A stretch of 18,123 bases of DNA from an uncultured Bacteroidales bacterium (GTDB lineage Bacteria; Bacteroidota; Bacteroidia; Bacteroidales; UBA932). The stretch covers positions 1 through 18,123 of the forward strand of contig CALADR010000244.1 of assembly GCA_937890845.1 (NCBI GenBank), read 5' to 3'. Every line of letters starts with the position of its first letter. Position 1 is the stretch's first letter. The notes beneath the pieces are model-generated. The model was not told the DNA's origin and ran no database searches. It saw nothing but the letters and a program-made list of their open reading frames with translations. This document shows positions 1 through 7,509 of the stretch, one piece after another. Position numbers and translations under genes: made by a program.

Positions 1-679
1 TGAATGGAAGAGATGCATATTTAGGATCTTCAGATTTTGAAAGAGCTTTTGCATTTGCGAATCCTGCGATTCCCAATGGAATAGTGGCAGCTTCGGCTCC
101 TCCTGCGATGATGGCATCTGCATATCCGTGTTTAATGGCTCTGTAAGCTTCACCTATTGTGTGGGTTGAAGTAGCACATGCTGTTACTACAGGAACACAA
201 GGGCCGCAGAGATTATGTTTGATGGCAATGTTTCCAGCTGCCATGTTGGCAATCATTGTAGGAATGAACAGAGGTGAAATCCATTTTGCACCATCCTGTA
301 TCATTTTTTCGCTTTCCTTATATTGTGTGCTGAATCCTCCGATTCCTGAACCTACATATACACCGAATCTTGAGGCGTCAATGTTTCCTCCTTCTTCAGC
401 TGTGCTGAGTCCGCACTGTTTCATTGCTTCATTGGCTGCCGCTACTGCAAAAACTGAAAATTTGTCCTGTTTTCTTGCAAATGCCGGCTCTACACCGTGT
501 TCTGCAGGTACGAAATTCTTTACCTCTCCGGCTACTTTTGCAGGAAGGTCGTCTGTCGGGAATGCGGTAATAAAGTCAATTCCGCAGACTCCATCCAGAA
601 TGTTCTTCCAGAATTCGGCTACATTGTTTCCTACAGGCGAGATAATGCCCATTCCTGTTACTACAACTCTTTTGTTCAT
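1..679 (-). CDS. fabF: 3-oxoacyl-[ACP] synthase II (FabF), C-terminus cut by window edge
   Basis: Elongating condensing enzyme of type II fatty-acid synthesis: it condenses malonyl-ACP with a growing acyl-ACP in the cytoplasm. The minus-strand reading from the ATG at 679-677 stays open to the left edge (226 residues of a usual 410-420). It begins MNKRVVVTGMGIISPVGNN, the standard KAS I/II start. The nucleophile is Cys168 in VTACATSTH, preceded by the GVYVGSGIGG stretch (about residues 106-115). The His-His part of the catalytic triad and the C-terminal half lie outside the window. The gene starts 18 bases after the fabK stop, so it is very likely co-transcribed with fabK and fabH. The family call is near certain. 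Strict KAS II versus KAS I specificity is inferred from the N-terminus and the gene context. Confidence 0.95.
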   Translation of the reverse strand, partial: MNKRVVVTGMGIISPVGNNVAEFWKNILDGVCGIDFITAFPTDDLPAKVAGEVKNFVPAEHGVEPAFARKQDKFSVFAVAAANEAMKQCGLSTAEEGGNIDASRFGVYVGSGIGGFSTQYKESEKMIQDGAKWISPLFIPTMIANMAAGNIAIKHNLCGPCVPVVTACATSTHTIGEAYRAIKHGYADAIIAGGAEAATIPLGIAGFANAKALSKSEDPKYASLPF

Positions 680-697
680 ATTCGTCTGTGTGTTAGT

Positions 698-1648
698 TTA
701 AGCTAAGATTCTTGTTTCCAAAGTTTCTCTGATTACTTTTTCCGCACCGAAAACCAAATCTTCGATGATATCTTTGGCAGGTTCGATTTTCTTTACCATA
801 CCTGCACATTCTCCGGCCATATAACTTCCGTTTATATCACCTTCCTTTACAGCTTTACGGAGAGCTCCTGTGCCAAATGACAGAATTTCTTCAGGCTTAA
901 CATTTGGATCAGCCTCCATTTTTGCGAAAGTCTTTGAGAAAGGTGTCTTGAGTGAGCGTACCGGATGCCCAAGACTTTTTCCTGTAACGATTGTGGAAAT
1001 ATCTGTTGCTTTAAGGACTTTTTCCTTATAATTCTGATGTGCAGTACACTCTTCGGCAGCAAGGAATCTTGTTCCAAGCTGTACGGCATCCGCACCGAAC
1101 ATAAGAGCAGCGGCAACTCCTCTTCCGTCGCATATTCCTCCTGCTGCAATTACAGGAATTTCAACGGCATCTACTATCTGAGGTATAAGTGCCATTGTGT
1201 GGAGTTCTCCTACATGTCCACCTGATTCTGCTCCTTCGGCAACGATAGCAGTTGCGCCAATTGCCTGCATTTTGAGAGCAAGGGCAACTGAAGCCACTAC
1301 CGGAATGACTTTGATTCCTGCCTCTTTCCACATTTCCATATACTGGGCAGGTGAGCCTGCTCCTGTAGTCAGTATTTTCACTCCTTCTTCGACAACCATG
1401 GATGCAATTTCGCCTGCATTAGGTGCCTGAAGCATGATATTTACACCGAAAGGTTTGTCTGTGAGTTCTTTGCATTTGCGGATTTCATTTCTTACGGCTT
1501 CTGTTCCTGCATTGATTGAGGATATGAGGCCAAGTCCGCCTGCATTTGATACGGCTGCAGCAAGGGATGCATCTGCAACCCAAGCCATACCGCCTTGGAT
1601 AACCGGGTATTTTATACCAAGTATTTCACAAATTCTACTTTTTATCAT
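698..1648 (-). CDS. fabK: Enoyl-[ACP] reductase II, FMN-dependent (FabK)
   Basis: Last reductive step of the fatty-acid elongation cycle: enoyl-ACP to acyl-ACP using NAD(P)H and FMN. The 316-residue protein is full length for the 2-nitropropane-dioxygenase-like TIM-barrel family. It carries the FabK signatures YPVIQGGMAWVAD (14-26), KPFGVNIML (65-73), TTGAGSP (94-100), GAESGGHVGE with the likely catalytic His145, and the FMN-phosphate region IPVIAAGGICDGRG followed by GADAVQLGTRF. These match pneumococcal FabK closely from memory, and the position between fabH and fabF separates it from general nitronate monooxygenases. FabK enzymes are structurally unrelated to FabI and are classically insensitive to triclosan; insensitivity here is inferred. 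The start ATG lies 48 bases after the fabH stop, a gap with a possible internal promoter (1683-1690). Confidence 0.93.
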   Translation of the reverse strand: MIKSRICEILGIKYPVIQGGMAWVADASLAAAVSNAGGLGLISSINAGTEAVRNEIRKCKELTDKPFGVNIMLQAPNAGEIASMVVEEGVKILTTGAGSPAQYMEMWKEAGIKVIPVVASVALALKMQAIGATAIVAEGAESGGHVGELHTMALIPQIVDAVEIPVIAAGGICDGRGVAAALMFGADAVQLGTRFLAAEECTAHQNYKEKVLKATDISTIVTGKSLGHPVRSLKTPFSKTFAKMEADPNVKPEEILSFGTGALRKAVKEGDINGSYMAGECAGMVKKIEPAKDIIEDLVFGAEKVIRETLETRILA

Positions 1649-1674
1649 TGTATTCAGATTTTAGTTCTTTTACA

Positions 1675-1691
1675 ATATCTTGCAAAGATAT
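1675..1691. repeat. 17-bp perfect palindrome in the fabH-fabK gap
   Basis: ATATCTT-GCA-AAGATAT: two 7-base arms that are perfect inverse complements around a 3-base centre. It lies between the fabH stop (1697) and the fabK start (1648) and overlaps the possible -7 element at 1683-1690. The form fits a small dimeric operator or a weak hairpin. Which regulator would bind is unknown. Confidence 0.45.
1683..1690 (-). promoter_or_regulatory. Possible internal promoter (-7 element) for fabK-fabF
   Basis: The minus strand reads TATCTTTG, a full match to the Bacteroidota -7 consensus TAnnTTTG, 34 bases before the fabK start. No TTTG sits 19 bases upstream, so only the -7 half is supported. It overlaps the palindrome at 1675-1691. 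Confidence 0.35.
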
Positions 1692-1696
1692 GAAAT

Positions 1697-2644
1697 TTAC
1701 CACTCCATTATAACTGCTCCTGAAATAAATCCGGCACCGAAAGCGCTGAGAGCTATGGTTTCTCCGCGCTTGAGAAGTCCGTTTCTGTTACATTCATCCA
1801 GAAGTATAGGGCAACTTGCTGAAGATGAGTTACCATGGCTTTCCACATTTGTAGGGAATTTGTCTTCCGGCTGGTCAAGGAATTCACGTATTGTATTTAT
1901 TATACGTATATTAGCCTGATGTAGAAGATAGTGGTCCACATCATCTGCCTTCATTCCCAGATTGTCTAGCAGATATTTTATATCTCCGGATGATGCTTTT
2001 ACTGCAAATTTGAATACATCCTGTCCCTTCATCTGGAGAGAAACGCTTTCTTCCTCTTTAGTAATATAAGGTGTCGGTTCAAGAGTGCGGTACTGGTATA
2101 GTTTGTCAACAGCACTTGCAGCCGACAGTTTTATTCCTTTTATATTGTCTCCTGCAGAAAGTACGGCTGCTCCTGCTCCGTCACCGAATAGTACGCATAC
2201 GTTTCTGTCTTTCCAACTTGTCATTCTGGACGGCTCTTCAGCACATACTATAAGGACATTCTTTACTTTTCCTGCCTTGAAGTGTGATTCTGCAATATCA
2301 AGAGCATAGATAAAACCTGCGCAGGCGCAGTTTATATCCAGACATGGGCAAGATGCACCTATTCCACCCTGTATTATGCAGCTGAGCGATGGTGTTATGT
2401 ATTCGTTCACCACATTTGAGCAAATGAGGAAATCAATGTCTGCAGCTGTCATTCCTGCGTTGTCAAGAGCTTTTTTTGCTGCTTCGATTGCCATATCCTC
2501 TAATTTTTCATCGGAAATGACGTGTCTATATTTAATACCTGTTCTCGGATAAATCCAGGCATCGCTAGTGTCCAGAAACTCCGAAAGCATGTCATTGGTA
2601 ACAATCTTTTTTGGAAGTACGCTTCCAGTTCCTACAATCTTCAT
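1697..2644 (-). CDS. fabH: 3-oxoacyl-[ACP] synthase III (FabH)
   Basis: Initiating condensing enzyme of type II fatty-acid synthesis: condenses an acyl-CoA primer with malonyl-ACP. From the ATG at 2644 the protein has 315 residues, close to the usual 310-335. The triad is complete: Cys108 in INCACAGF, His242 in HYLLHQAN, and Asn272 in SHGNSSSAS. The C-terminal glycine loop LSAFGAGFISGAV is also present. The N-terminus MKIVGTGSVLPKKIVTNDM is the standard start. The longer frame from a TTG at 2695 is rejected because it would begin inside the predicted -7 promoter element (2693-2700). First gene of the fabH-fabK-fabF unit and divergent from the LytTR regulator gene. Primer preference (acetyl versus branched) cannot be read from the sequence. 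Confidence 0.94.
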   Translation of the reverse strand: MKIVGTGSVLPKKIVTNDMLSEFLDTSDAWIYPRTGIKYRHVISDEKLEDMAIEAAKKALDNAGMTAADIDFLICSNVVNEYITPSLSCIIQGGIGASCPCLDINCACAGFIYALDIAESHFKAGKVKNVLIVCAEEPSRMTSWKDRNVCVLFGDGAGAAVLSAGDNIKGIKLSAASAVDKLYQYRTLEPTPYITKEEESVSLQMKGQDVFKFAVKASSGDIKYLLDNLGMKADDVDHYLLHQANIRIINTIREFLDQPEDKFPTNVESHGNSSSASCPILLDECNRNGLLKRGETIALSAFGAGFISGAVIMEW

Positions 2645-2692
2645 AATGCTTAAGCTGTTTAAAAGTACTGATATTTCCCTTAAAAAATCAGA

Positions 2693-2723
2693 CAAAAATA
2701 CTTCGTACTATCCGATTCAGAAA
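2693..2723 (-). promoter_or_regulatory. Promoter of the fabH-fabK-fabF unit
   Basis: The minus strand has TATTTTTG (2693-2700), a full match to TAnnTTTG. Exactly 19 bases upstream is TTTC (2720-2723), one base off the -33 TTTG. Transcription would start near 2687, giving a leader of about 43 bases before the fabH ATG at 2644. Confidence 0.55.
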
Positions 2724-2815
2724 ATATTTGTGGTAATAGACCTTTATTGTCGGTATTACTATATAGGTAAGTGGCTTAAAAGTGGCGAAATGTATTTATT
2801 TGTGGTAAAAATTTC

Positions 2816-2823
2816 TACCTTTG
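2816..2823 (+). promoter_or_regulatory. Promoter -7 element of the LytTR regulator gene
   Basis: TACCTTTG matches TAnnTTTG. A TTTG lies at 2799-2802, but with only 13 bases of spacing, so the -33 half is doubtful. A start of transcription near 2830 favours the ATG at 2853 over the in-frame ATG at 2790. Confidence 0.5.
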
Positions 2824-2852
2824 CAGAATATTTAGAGTATTTACACCGGCTG

Positions 2853-3710
2853 ATGAATAAGGAACTTCCAAAATATCTGTTAGAAAAAAGACCGCTTATG
2901 GGAACGGTTACATTTTCTGTTCTTTTTGCCCTTGTCTTTCTTAATTTGTATATTCCTTTTTCTGACACAGCATGGTTCGGATTGGGAAATTCAGTATATT
3001 TCCTCTTTACTGCAGGATTTGCATTTGTCTCGCTGCTTATTCTCATTGTCAGCAGAGTCGCGCTCTACAAGTTGAGGAATGTCTTGAGAATGACATATCT
3101 GGGCTATGTATTATGGTGTGTTGCCGAGGTTATTCTGATATGTCTGTTCTATACATTTGTCACTATGGATATTACGGACCCTGGTGACTTGAACTTTATT
3201 CAGGTTTTGGGAAAGTCTCTTTTATATGGAACTATTTCGTTAATAGTGCCATATATAATTTCAGGAATGTACTTTGCCATAATTGACAAGAACAATACGA
3301 TACGGCTGATGCATTGTAAGGACGTAGTTTCTGACGAGCCGGAGCTGCATCACGATACGAAGATTACGCTTTTTGACAACAACGGCGCCTTGAAGCTATC
3401 TCTGAGTTCTGGCAGCCTGTTTTATATTGAATCGGATGACAATTATATAAAGGTTTGGTACTCCGACAATAAGGGAGCGCTGAAAATGCTCAGATGTCGT
3501 CTGAAGACAGTAGAAGATAGTTTCAGGAATGGACCTTTAGTCAGATGTCATAGAAAATATATTGTTAATACGGAAAAAGTAAAAGTATTGCGTAAGGAAA
3601 ATGAAGGGTATGTACTTATACTCGGTGATGAGAGTGTACCGCCTATTCCAGTAAGCAAGACTTATACTGATAATGTATTGAAAATATTTTCGTCTTTATC
3701 TGCGTTTTGA
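2853..3710 (+). CDS. Membrane-anchored LytTR DNA-binding regulator
   Basis: Transcription factor of the LytTR (AgrA/LytR DNA-binding) family fused to a membrane domain, with no receiver domain. From the ATG at 2853 it has 285 residues. Four hydrophobic segments occupy about 17-35, 46-68, 81-104 and 122-143. They are followed by a charged linker and a C-terminal LytTR domain (about 171-278), recognised by SLFYIESDDNYIKVWY, then LVRCHRKYIVNTEKV and PVSKTYTDNVLKIF. The start at 2853 is chosen because a -7 promoter element lies at 2816-2823, downstream of the earlier in-frame ATG at 2790. It diverges from the fabH operon across 208 bases. Its last 15 bases overlap the convergent DUF4293 gene. Such membrane LytTR proteins are common in Bacteroidota; signal and targets here are unknown. 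Confidence 0.85.
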   Translation: MNKELPKYLLEKRPLMGTVTFSVLFALVFLNLYIPFSDTAWFGLGNSVYFLFTAGFAFVSLLILIVSRVALYKLRNVLRMTYLGYVLWCVAEVILICLFYTFVTMDITDPGDLNFIQVLGKSLLYGTISLIVPYIISGMYFAIIDKNNTIRLMHCKDVVSDEPELHHDTKITLFDNNGALKLSLSSGSLFYIESDDNYIKVWYSDNKGALKMLRCRLKTVEDSFRNGPLVRCHRKYIVNTEKVKVLRKENEGYVLILGDESVPPIPVSKTYTDNVLKIFSSLSAF

Positions 3711-4145
3711 TTTTCGAAGTCTGTAGGCTGACTGTACCATAGCTTCGTCAAGAGCTATGCTTCTTGCTGCAAGAAAGTCAAGTATGGAAGCAATAAGAGG
3801 GAATATTGCAGTGAATGAGAAAATCATTTTTACTGACCCTGTATCAGTACCTATTCCTATCTGGAATCTTGCGAAGTCAACGCCAAGCCATATCTGCAGC
3901 CCAAGCAGAAGGATAGCTGAAATTACAGTTATTCTCATTTGAAGGAGTCTTGCTTTGAATGAGAACAAGGCGATTCCGTTGGCCATTACCACCATTATAA
4001 GGAACATAAGATAGGAAGTCTTTTCATAATATCTTATTGATTCGCTGCCATCTGCTCCTATAAATGTCCCTGCATTGCAGAAAAACATAGATATTAAAAG
4101 TCCTGTTGCTATTGCAAGATATAGAGTTTGTATTCTTTGCCACAT
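3696..4145 (-). CDS. DUF4293 family integral membrane protein
   Basis: Small membrane protein of unknown function, 149 residues. It begins MWQRIQTLYLAIA, the hallmark opening of DUF4293, a family essentially confined to Bacteroidota. Four hydrophobic stretches are visible (about 5-24, 44-63, 70-90 and 107-127), and the C-terminus is basic (RLRKSKRR). The second loop lies near the GTDTGSVKM stretch. The ATG at 4145 follows a -7 promoter element at 4177-4184. The stop (TAA, 3698-3696) lies inside the 3' end of the convergent LytTR gene. No catalytic motif is visible. I recognise the family but cannot assign a role. Confidence 0.85.
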   Translation of the reverse strand: MWQRIQTLYLAIATGLLISMFFCNAGTFIGADGSESIRYYEKTSYLMFLIMVVMANGIALFSFKARLLQMRITVISAILLLGLQIWLGVDFARFQIGIGTDTGSVKMIFSFTAIFPLIASILDFLAARSIALDEAMVQSAYRLRKSKRR

Positions 4146-4176
4146 AAATTTTATGATATTTCTTTAGTTTAGTCGG

Positions 4177-4184
4177 CAAAATTA
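4177..4184 (-). promoter_or_regulatory. Promoter -7 element of the DUF4293 gene
   Basis: The minus strand reads TAATTTTG, a full match to TAnnTTTG, 31 bases before the start codon at 4145. No clear TTTG lies at the 19-base spacing, so the call rests on the -7 half alone. Confidence 0.45.
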
Positions 4185-4237
4185 GGAAAAATTGGTAGAA
4201 AATACTAAATTAGGTGCTTGTTTTTAAATTTATTGTT

Positions 4238-5113
4238 ATGAAAATAGCAGAATCGGAACTCATTATCAATGATGACGGATCAGTGTTTCATATTCATATG
4301 AAACCTGAGGAACTTGCTGATAATGTTATACTTGTCGGTGATCCAGGCAGAGTAGATATGGTGTCTGAATATTTGGAAGACAAGGAATTCAGACACGCTT
4401 CACGTGAATTTGTTTCTGTAACAGGAAAATACAGAGGTACTAGGATAACTGTACTTTCCACAGGTATCGGTACAGACAACATTGATATTGTCATGACTGA
4501 GCTTGACGCTCTTGCAAATATAGATTTTGCAACACGAGAAGTCAGGAATGAAAAACGCTCTCTCAATATTTTACGTATCGGGACTTCCGGAGCCATACAG
4601 CCGGATATACCGATAGGTTCTTTTGTTTTCTCTCATATTTCAGTAGGGTGTGACGGCCTTCTTAACTGGTATGCTGGAAGGGATATGATTGCCATGTCTG
4701 ATATAGAAGAGGCTTTCAAGAACCACGTCGGCTGGGACAGACATTTGCCAGATCCATATTTTGTCAAGGCAGGACAGAAAATGTCGGAGCTATTCAAGGA
4801 CTGTACTGTTCCGGGAATGACGATTTCAGCTTCTGGTTTTTATGGGCCTCAGGGAAGGGTTTTGCGCCTTCCTTTGGCAATGCCTGATATGGTGGAAAAG
4901 TTTGAGAGTTTCAGATTTGGGGACAAGAGGATAACAAATTTCGAAATGGAAGGTTCGGCAATAGCTGGTATCGCGGCTCATCTGGGGCATAATGCAGGTA
5001 CTGTTTGCGCAATAATTGCCAACAGACATCTGAAGAGCAGTAATCCGGATTACAAGCAGTTTGTTAGAAATCTGGTGGAGCTCTCTCTGGATAAATTAAG
5101 TGGAAAAAGGTAG
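4238..5113 (+). CDS. Nucleoside phosphorylase, uridine-phosphorylase-like
   Basis: NP-I family enzyme that splits a nucleoside with phosphate to ribose-1-phosphate and free base; likely nucleoside salvage in the cytoplasm. From the ATG at 4238 it has 291 residues. Visible motifs are GDPGRVDMV (phosphate-binding loop), STGIGTDNIDI, LRIGTSGAIQPDIPIG, ASGFYGPQGR and NFEMEGSAI (the ribose-binding Glu region). The Gln and Arg in FYGPQGR resemble the uracil-recognition residues of uridine phosphorylases (FYPGQER in E. coli Udp), which favours uridine over purine substrates; this is inference. The upstream GTG at 4214 is less likely than the ATG that begins MKIAESELIINDDG. It is divergent from the DUF4293 gene and stands alone, ending in the hairpin at 5133-5212. 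I found no convincing promoter box. Confidence 0.88.
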   Translation: MKIAESELIINDDGSVFHIHMKPEELADNVILVGDPGRVDMVSEYLEDKEFRHASREFVSVTGKYRGTRITVLSTGIGTDNIDIVMTELDALANIDFATREVRNEKRSLNILRIGTSGAIQPDIPIGSFVFSHISVGCDGLLNWYAGRDMIAMSDIEEAFKNHVGWDRHLPDPYFVKAGQKMSELFKDCTVPGMTISASGFYGPQGRVLRLPLAMPDMVEKFESFRFGDKRITNFEMEGSAIAGIAAHLGHNAGTVCAIIANRHLKSSNPDYKQFVRNLVELSLDKLSGKR

Positions 5114-5132
5114 AGCCTTTTTTACCTGAAAT

Positions 5133-5212
5133 ATAAAAGAGGTCGGCTCAGAGAGGTGATTTCTTCGTTTTGCTTGATTCGAAATTCCTCCGTTTGAGTC
5201 GGCCTCTTTTAT
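5133..5212. terminator. Bidirectional terminator with a long structured loop
   Basis: Arms 5133-5150 and 5195-5212 pair over 18 positions with two G-U wobbles and no mismatch. The outer end is ATAAAAGAGG against CCTCTTTTAT, so each strand ends its stem with a T-rich tract. The loop is 44 bases, unusually long. It can fold again: GAGG (5153-5156) with CCTC (5187-5190) and TTTC (5160-5163) with GAAA (5181-5184). It lies between the phosphorylase gene (plus, ends 5113) and the convergent hydrolase gene (minus, ends 5269), as expected for a shared terminator. Confidence 0.75.
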
Positions 5213-5268
5213 TTGTTCGTACTATCTGTGGATAAAATTTTCAGAGGGAAATAACCTCTTTTTCTCAT

Positions 5269-6249
5269 TTAGTCCCAGTCCTCAAAAGGAATGGCAGGAT
5301 TGTTCACAGTAGCATCAATGCAGCATCCGTTTTTGTTTATTACATTTCCCTCAAGGAAGAGAAGTTGCTCTTCAAGAGTTTCATACATTGATGTGGCAAT
5401 TTCATGGTTGTGACCAGCATATCTGAATATCTGATACGGATATCCGAATTTTACAAACCTTTCAGCGATTTTGTCTGCTCCGAAAAATCCAAGTTTGAAA
5501 ACCTTGATCTGTTTGTATGGGACAACGCTATCTTCAGTACCGTGCAATAGCAGGGTAGGGGCAGGTTTTGCCTTGTATGTGAGTTTACCTTCTCTCGATA
5601 GAATTGCCCCTGCAAAAGCCATGACTCCGGCATATCTGAAACCTTCAGGAAGAGGAGCCGCCCATTGCGTTCTGTTGCTTAACTCAAAGTCTGTCTGCAA
5701 GGCTGTAATTGCTCCGGCAGATGATCCGCTTATGACAATATTGTCAGGATCTACTCCAAGTGTTTCTGCGTTATCCAAAAGGTATTTGGTTGCACTTACC
5801 ATATCTTCTACAGCAATATGTATGGCATGGTCAAGCTCGTTTACCTGACCTACTCCTACTTTGTCAACTCCCTTTAGCCCAAGTCTGTAGTCAATGGATA
5901 CTACACGGTATCCGTTGAGACTCATGCTTTTGAACCATGGCATGTAGTTATCTGAATCGCGTCGCCCTCTGGCAAAACTGCCTCCGAATGCAAATATTAC
6001 AGTAGGTTTTTTCTTTCCGCAAAGCAATGAGTCGCTACCTGGTGCAGGGTCATATACATCCATGAACAGGTCGCAGGTGTCTCTTTGAATGAACATGTAG
6101 GTTCCGTCTGGTTCTATGTTATAGTCTTTCTGGACAGGCTTCCCAGTATAACTTGAAGGTGTAGCATTCAATGTGATACTGTTGTCTTCCGCGCAAGATA
6201 TAACCGGAAGCAGCAGGAGTATTGAACTCCATAAAAGCATATTTTTCAT
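5269..6249 (-). CDS. Alpha/beta-hydrolase (esterase/lipase-like) lipoprotein
   Basis: Predicted envelope serine hydrolase. From the ATG at 6249 it has 326 residues and starts with a lipoprotein signal peptide: MKNMLLWSSILLLLP then the lipobox VISC, with Cys19 as the acylated residue. The next residues A-E-D-N are acidic, which could act as a surface-export signal in Bacteroidota (inference). The hydrolase domain shows an oxyanion-hole FGGS (88-91), the nucleophile elbow GSSAG with Ser177, HGTEDSVVPY with Asp240, and AGHNHE with His280, so the triad is complete. The order resembles the BD-FAE/carboxylesterase group; substrate unknown. An in-frame ATG at 6276 would add nine residues before the signal peptide and is less natural. 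It lies 85 bases after the AI-2E-family gene, probably in the same unit, and ends near the shared terminator at 5133-5212. Confidence 0.83.
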   Translation of the reverse strand: MKNMLLWSSILLLLPVISCAEDNSITLNATPSSYTGKPVQKDYNIEPDGTYMFIQRDTCDLFMDVYDPAPGSDSLLCGKKKPTVIFAFGGSFARGRRDSDNYMPWFKSMSLNGYRVVSIDYRLGLKGVDKVGVGQVNELDHAIHIAVEDMVSATKYLLDNAETLGVDPDNIVISGSSAGAITALQTDFELSNRTQWAAPLPEGFRYAGVMAFAGAILSREGKLTYKAKPAPTLLLHGTEDSVVPYKQIKVFKLGFFGADKIAERFVKFGYPYQIFRYAGHNHEIATSMYETLEEQLLFLEGNVINKNGCCIDATVNNPAIPFEDWD

Positions 6250-6334
6250 ATAATAAAAATTTAAAACCGTTTTCATATTCGGAGATAGCCATTGAAAAAT
6301 TAAGGCAGCATAAGAGTATTGGGCCTTTTAATTA

Positions 6335-7483
6335 TCAAAAACCATTATCTGCCATTCCTGTAAGTTTTCTTATGAATTTTACATTGTGGAAGAACCGTAT
6401 GGCTATCACTCGTATAACAGTATAGCAAGGTATGGCGACAAGCATACCTATTATACCGCCTATGTATCCGGCCATAAGCAGTACAATGAATATTTCCAGT
6501 GCGTTGGCCTTGATGCTGTTAGAATATATGACAGGCTGGTAGAGCAGTCCGTCTATTATCTGGGCGAACCAGAATATTGCAATCAGTATAAGCAGGAAAG
6601 CCCAGAAATTTACATCAAGTGCAGGAACGGCACATGCATATTTAAGTACAATGGCAAGAGTCGATCCTATTATTCCTCCCAGAAGAGGCCCTACATATGG
6701 TATGATATTCAGGACTCCGCAGATAAATGCAATTCCGAAAGACGCGCCTGCTCCCAGCCGTGCCATCAGAAGCAGTCCCAGAAAGTCTATCATGGCAACT
6801 CCTAAGACCTCGATAGTAAGTCCGACAAAATATCTTGACAGAAGATGTTCAATATCAGCGAAGGCTTCATGTGCATTCTGCTCGTGTCTGTCCGGGACAA
6901 GTGCGTCCACGATGTTGCTGAAAAGCTTTTGGTCTTTGAGGAAGAAAAAAGCTATAAATACAACAGAGAAAATCCCTACCCCGAAAGAGGACAGAAATGA
7001 CACCACAGAATTTATTATGGAGGAGAATAGAGAAGAATTTACAATATTCATATTCTTGATTTCCTGCAGTATCGCTGTCTCAATCTTGAAATTTTCTCCC
7101 AGAGATGGGAAAGTGCTTATAAAAAAGTCATTTATATCCTTAAGCGGAATGGCAATCGACTGTACTGAAGTTTCGACATTGACAAGGGAAATATCTTTGA
7201 TTATTCCTGTTATTATAGGAATAAGAGTCGCTACGGTGGCCAGGAAAATGGACATTATTATAATAATGGTGAGTATTGCGTATATCCATGACGGCAGCTT
7301 TTTACCTTTAATCTCTATTTTTTCAAAAAGGATCATTACAGGCCTTCCGATTAAAGAAACTACTGCAGCTGCCAGCATATAGATTATTACGTCTCTGAAA
7401 AACCAACAAATGGCCAGAATCACAACTCCAAGAGCAGTGTACATAATATATCTTGCAAGTTTGTCAATGCTTCGTTCTGTCAT
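6335..7483 (-). CDS. AI-2E/PerM family transporter-like membrane protein
   Basis: Polytopic inner-membrane protein of 382 residues, usual size for the AI-2E transporter (PerM, formerly UPF0118) family. Hydrophobic segments begin at about 12-35 and 37-50, then 63-90, a soluble stretch of roughly 100 residues, and a cluster of membrane segments to the end. Family marks are NIIPYVGPLLGGIIGS and QIIDGLLYQPVIYSNSI followed by ALEIFIVLLMAGYIGG. Some relatives export autoinducer-2 and others act as ion antiporters; most have no known substrate, so the name should not be taken as a function. It starts 26 bases after the HAD phosphatase stop, which implies co-transcription. Confidence 0.87.
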   Translation of the reverse strand: MTERSIDKLARYIMYTALGVVILAICWFFRDVIIYMLAAAVVSLIGRPVMILFEKIEIKGKKLPSWIYAILTIIIIMSIFLATVATLIPIITGIIKDISLVNVETSVQSIAIPLKDINDFFISTFPSLGENFKIETAILQEIKNMNIVNSSLFSSIINSVVSFLSSFGVGIFSVVFIAFFFLKDQKLFSNIVDALVPDRHEQNAHEAFADIEHLLSRYFVGLTIEVLGVAMIDFLGLLLMARLGAGASFGIAFICGVLNIIPYVGPLLGGIIGSTLAIVLKYACAVPALDVNFWAFLLILIAIFWFAQIIDGLLYQPVIYSNSIKANALEIFIVLLMAGYIGGIIGMLVAIPCYTVIRVIAIRFFHNVKFIRKLTGMADNGF

Positions 7484-7509
7484 TTCTTCTTGTGTTAATT
7501 AGTGTGATT

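Noticed and set aside
159..701. 180-residue open frame opposite fabF
   Set aside because: The minus strand encodes a well-conserved FabF start and active site through this region, so the plus frame is a shadow.
2648..2655. GCTTAAGC palindrome just before the fabH start
   Set aside because: An eight-base palindrome alone is expected by chance, and it has no second copy near it.
6651..7382. 243-residue open frame opposite the AI-2E-family gene
   Set aside because: Antisense shadow of a strongly hydrophobic membrane protein; its composition simply mirrors the minus-strand codons and shows no motif.
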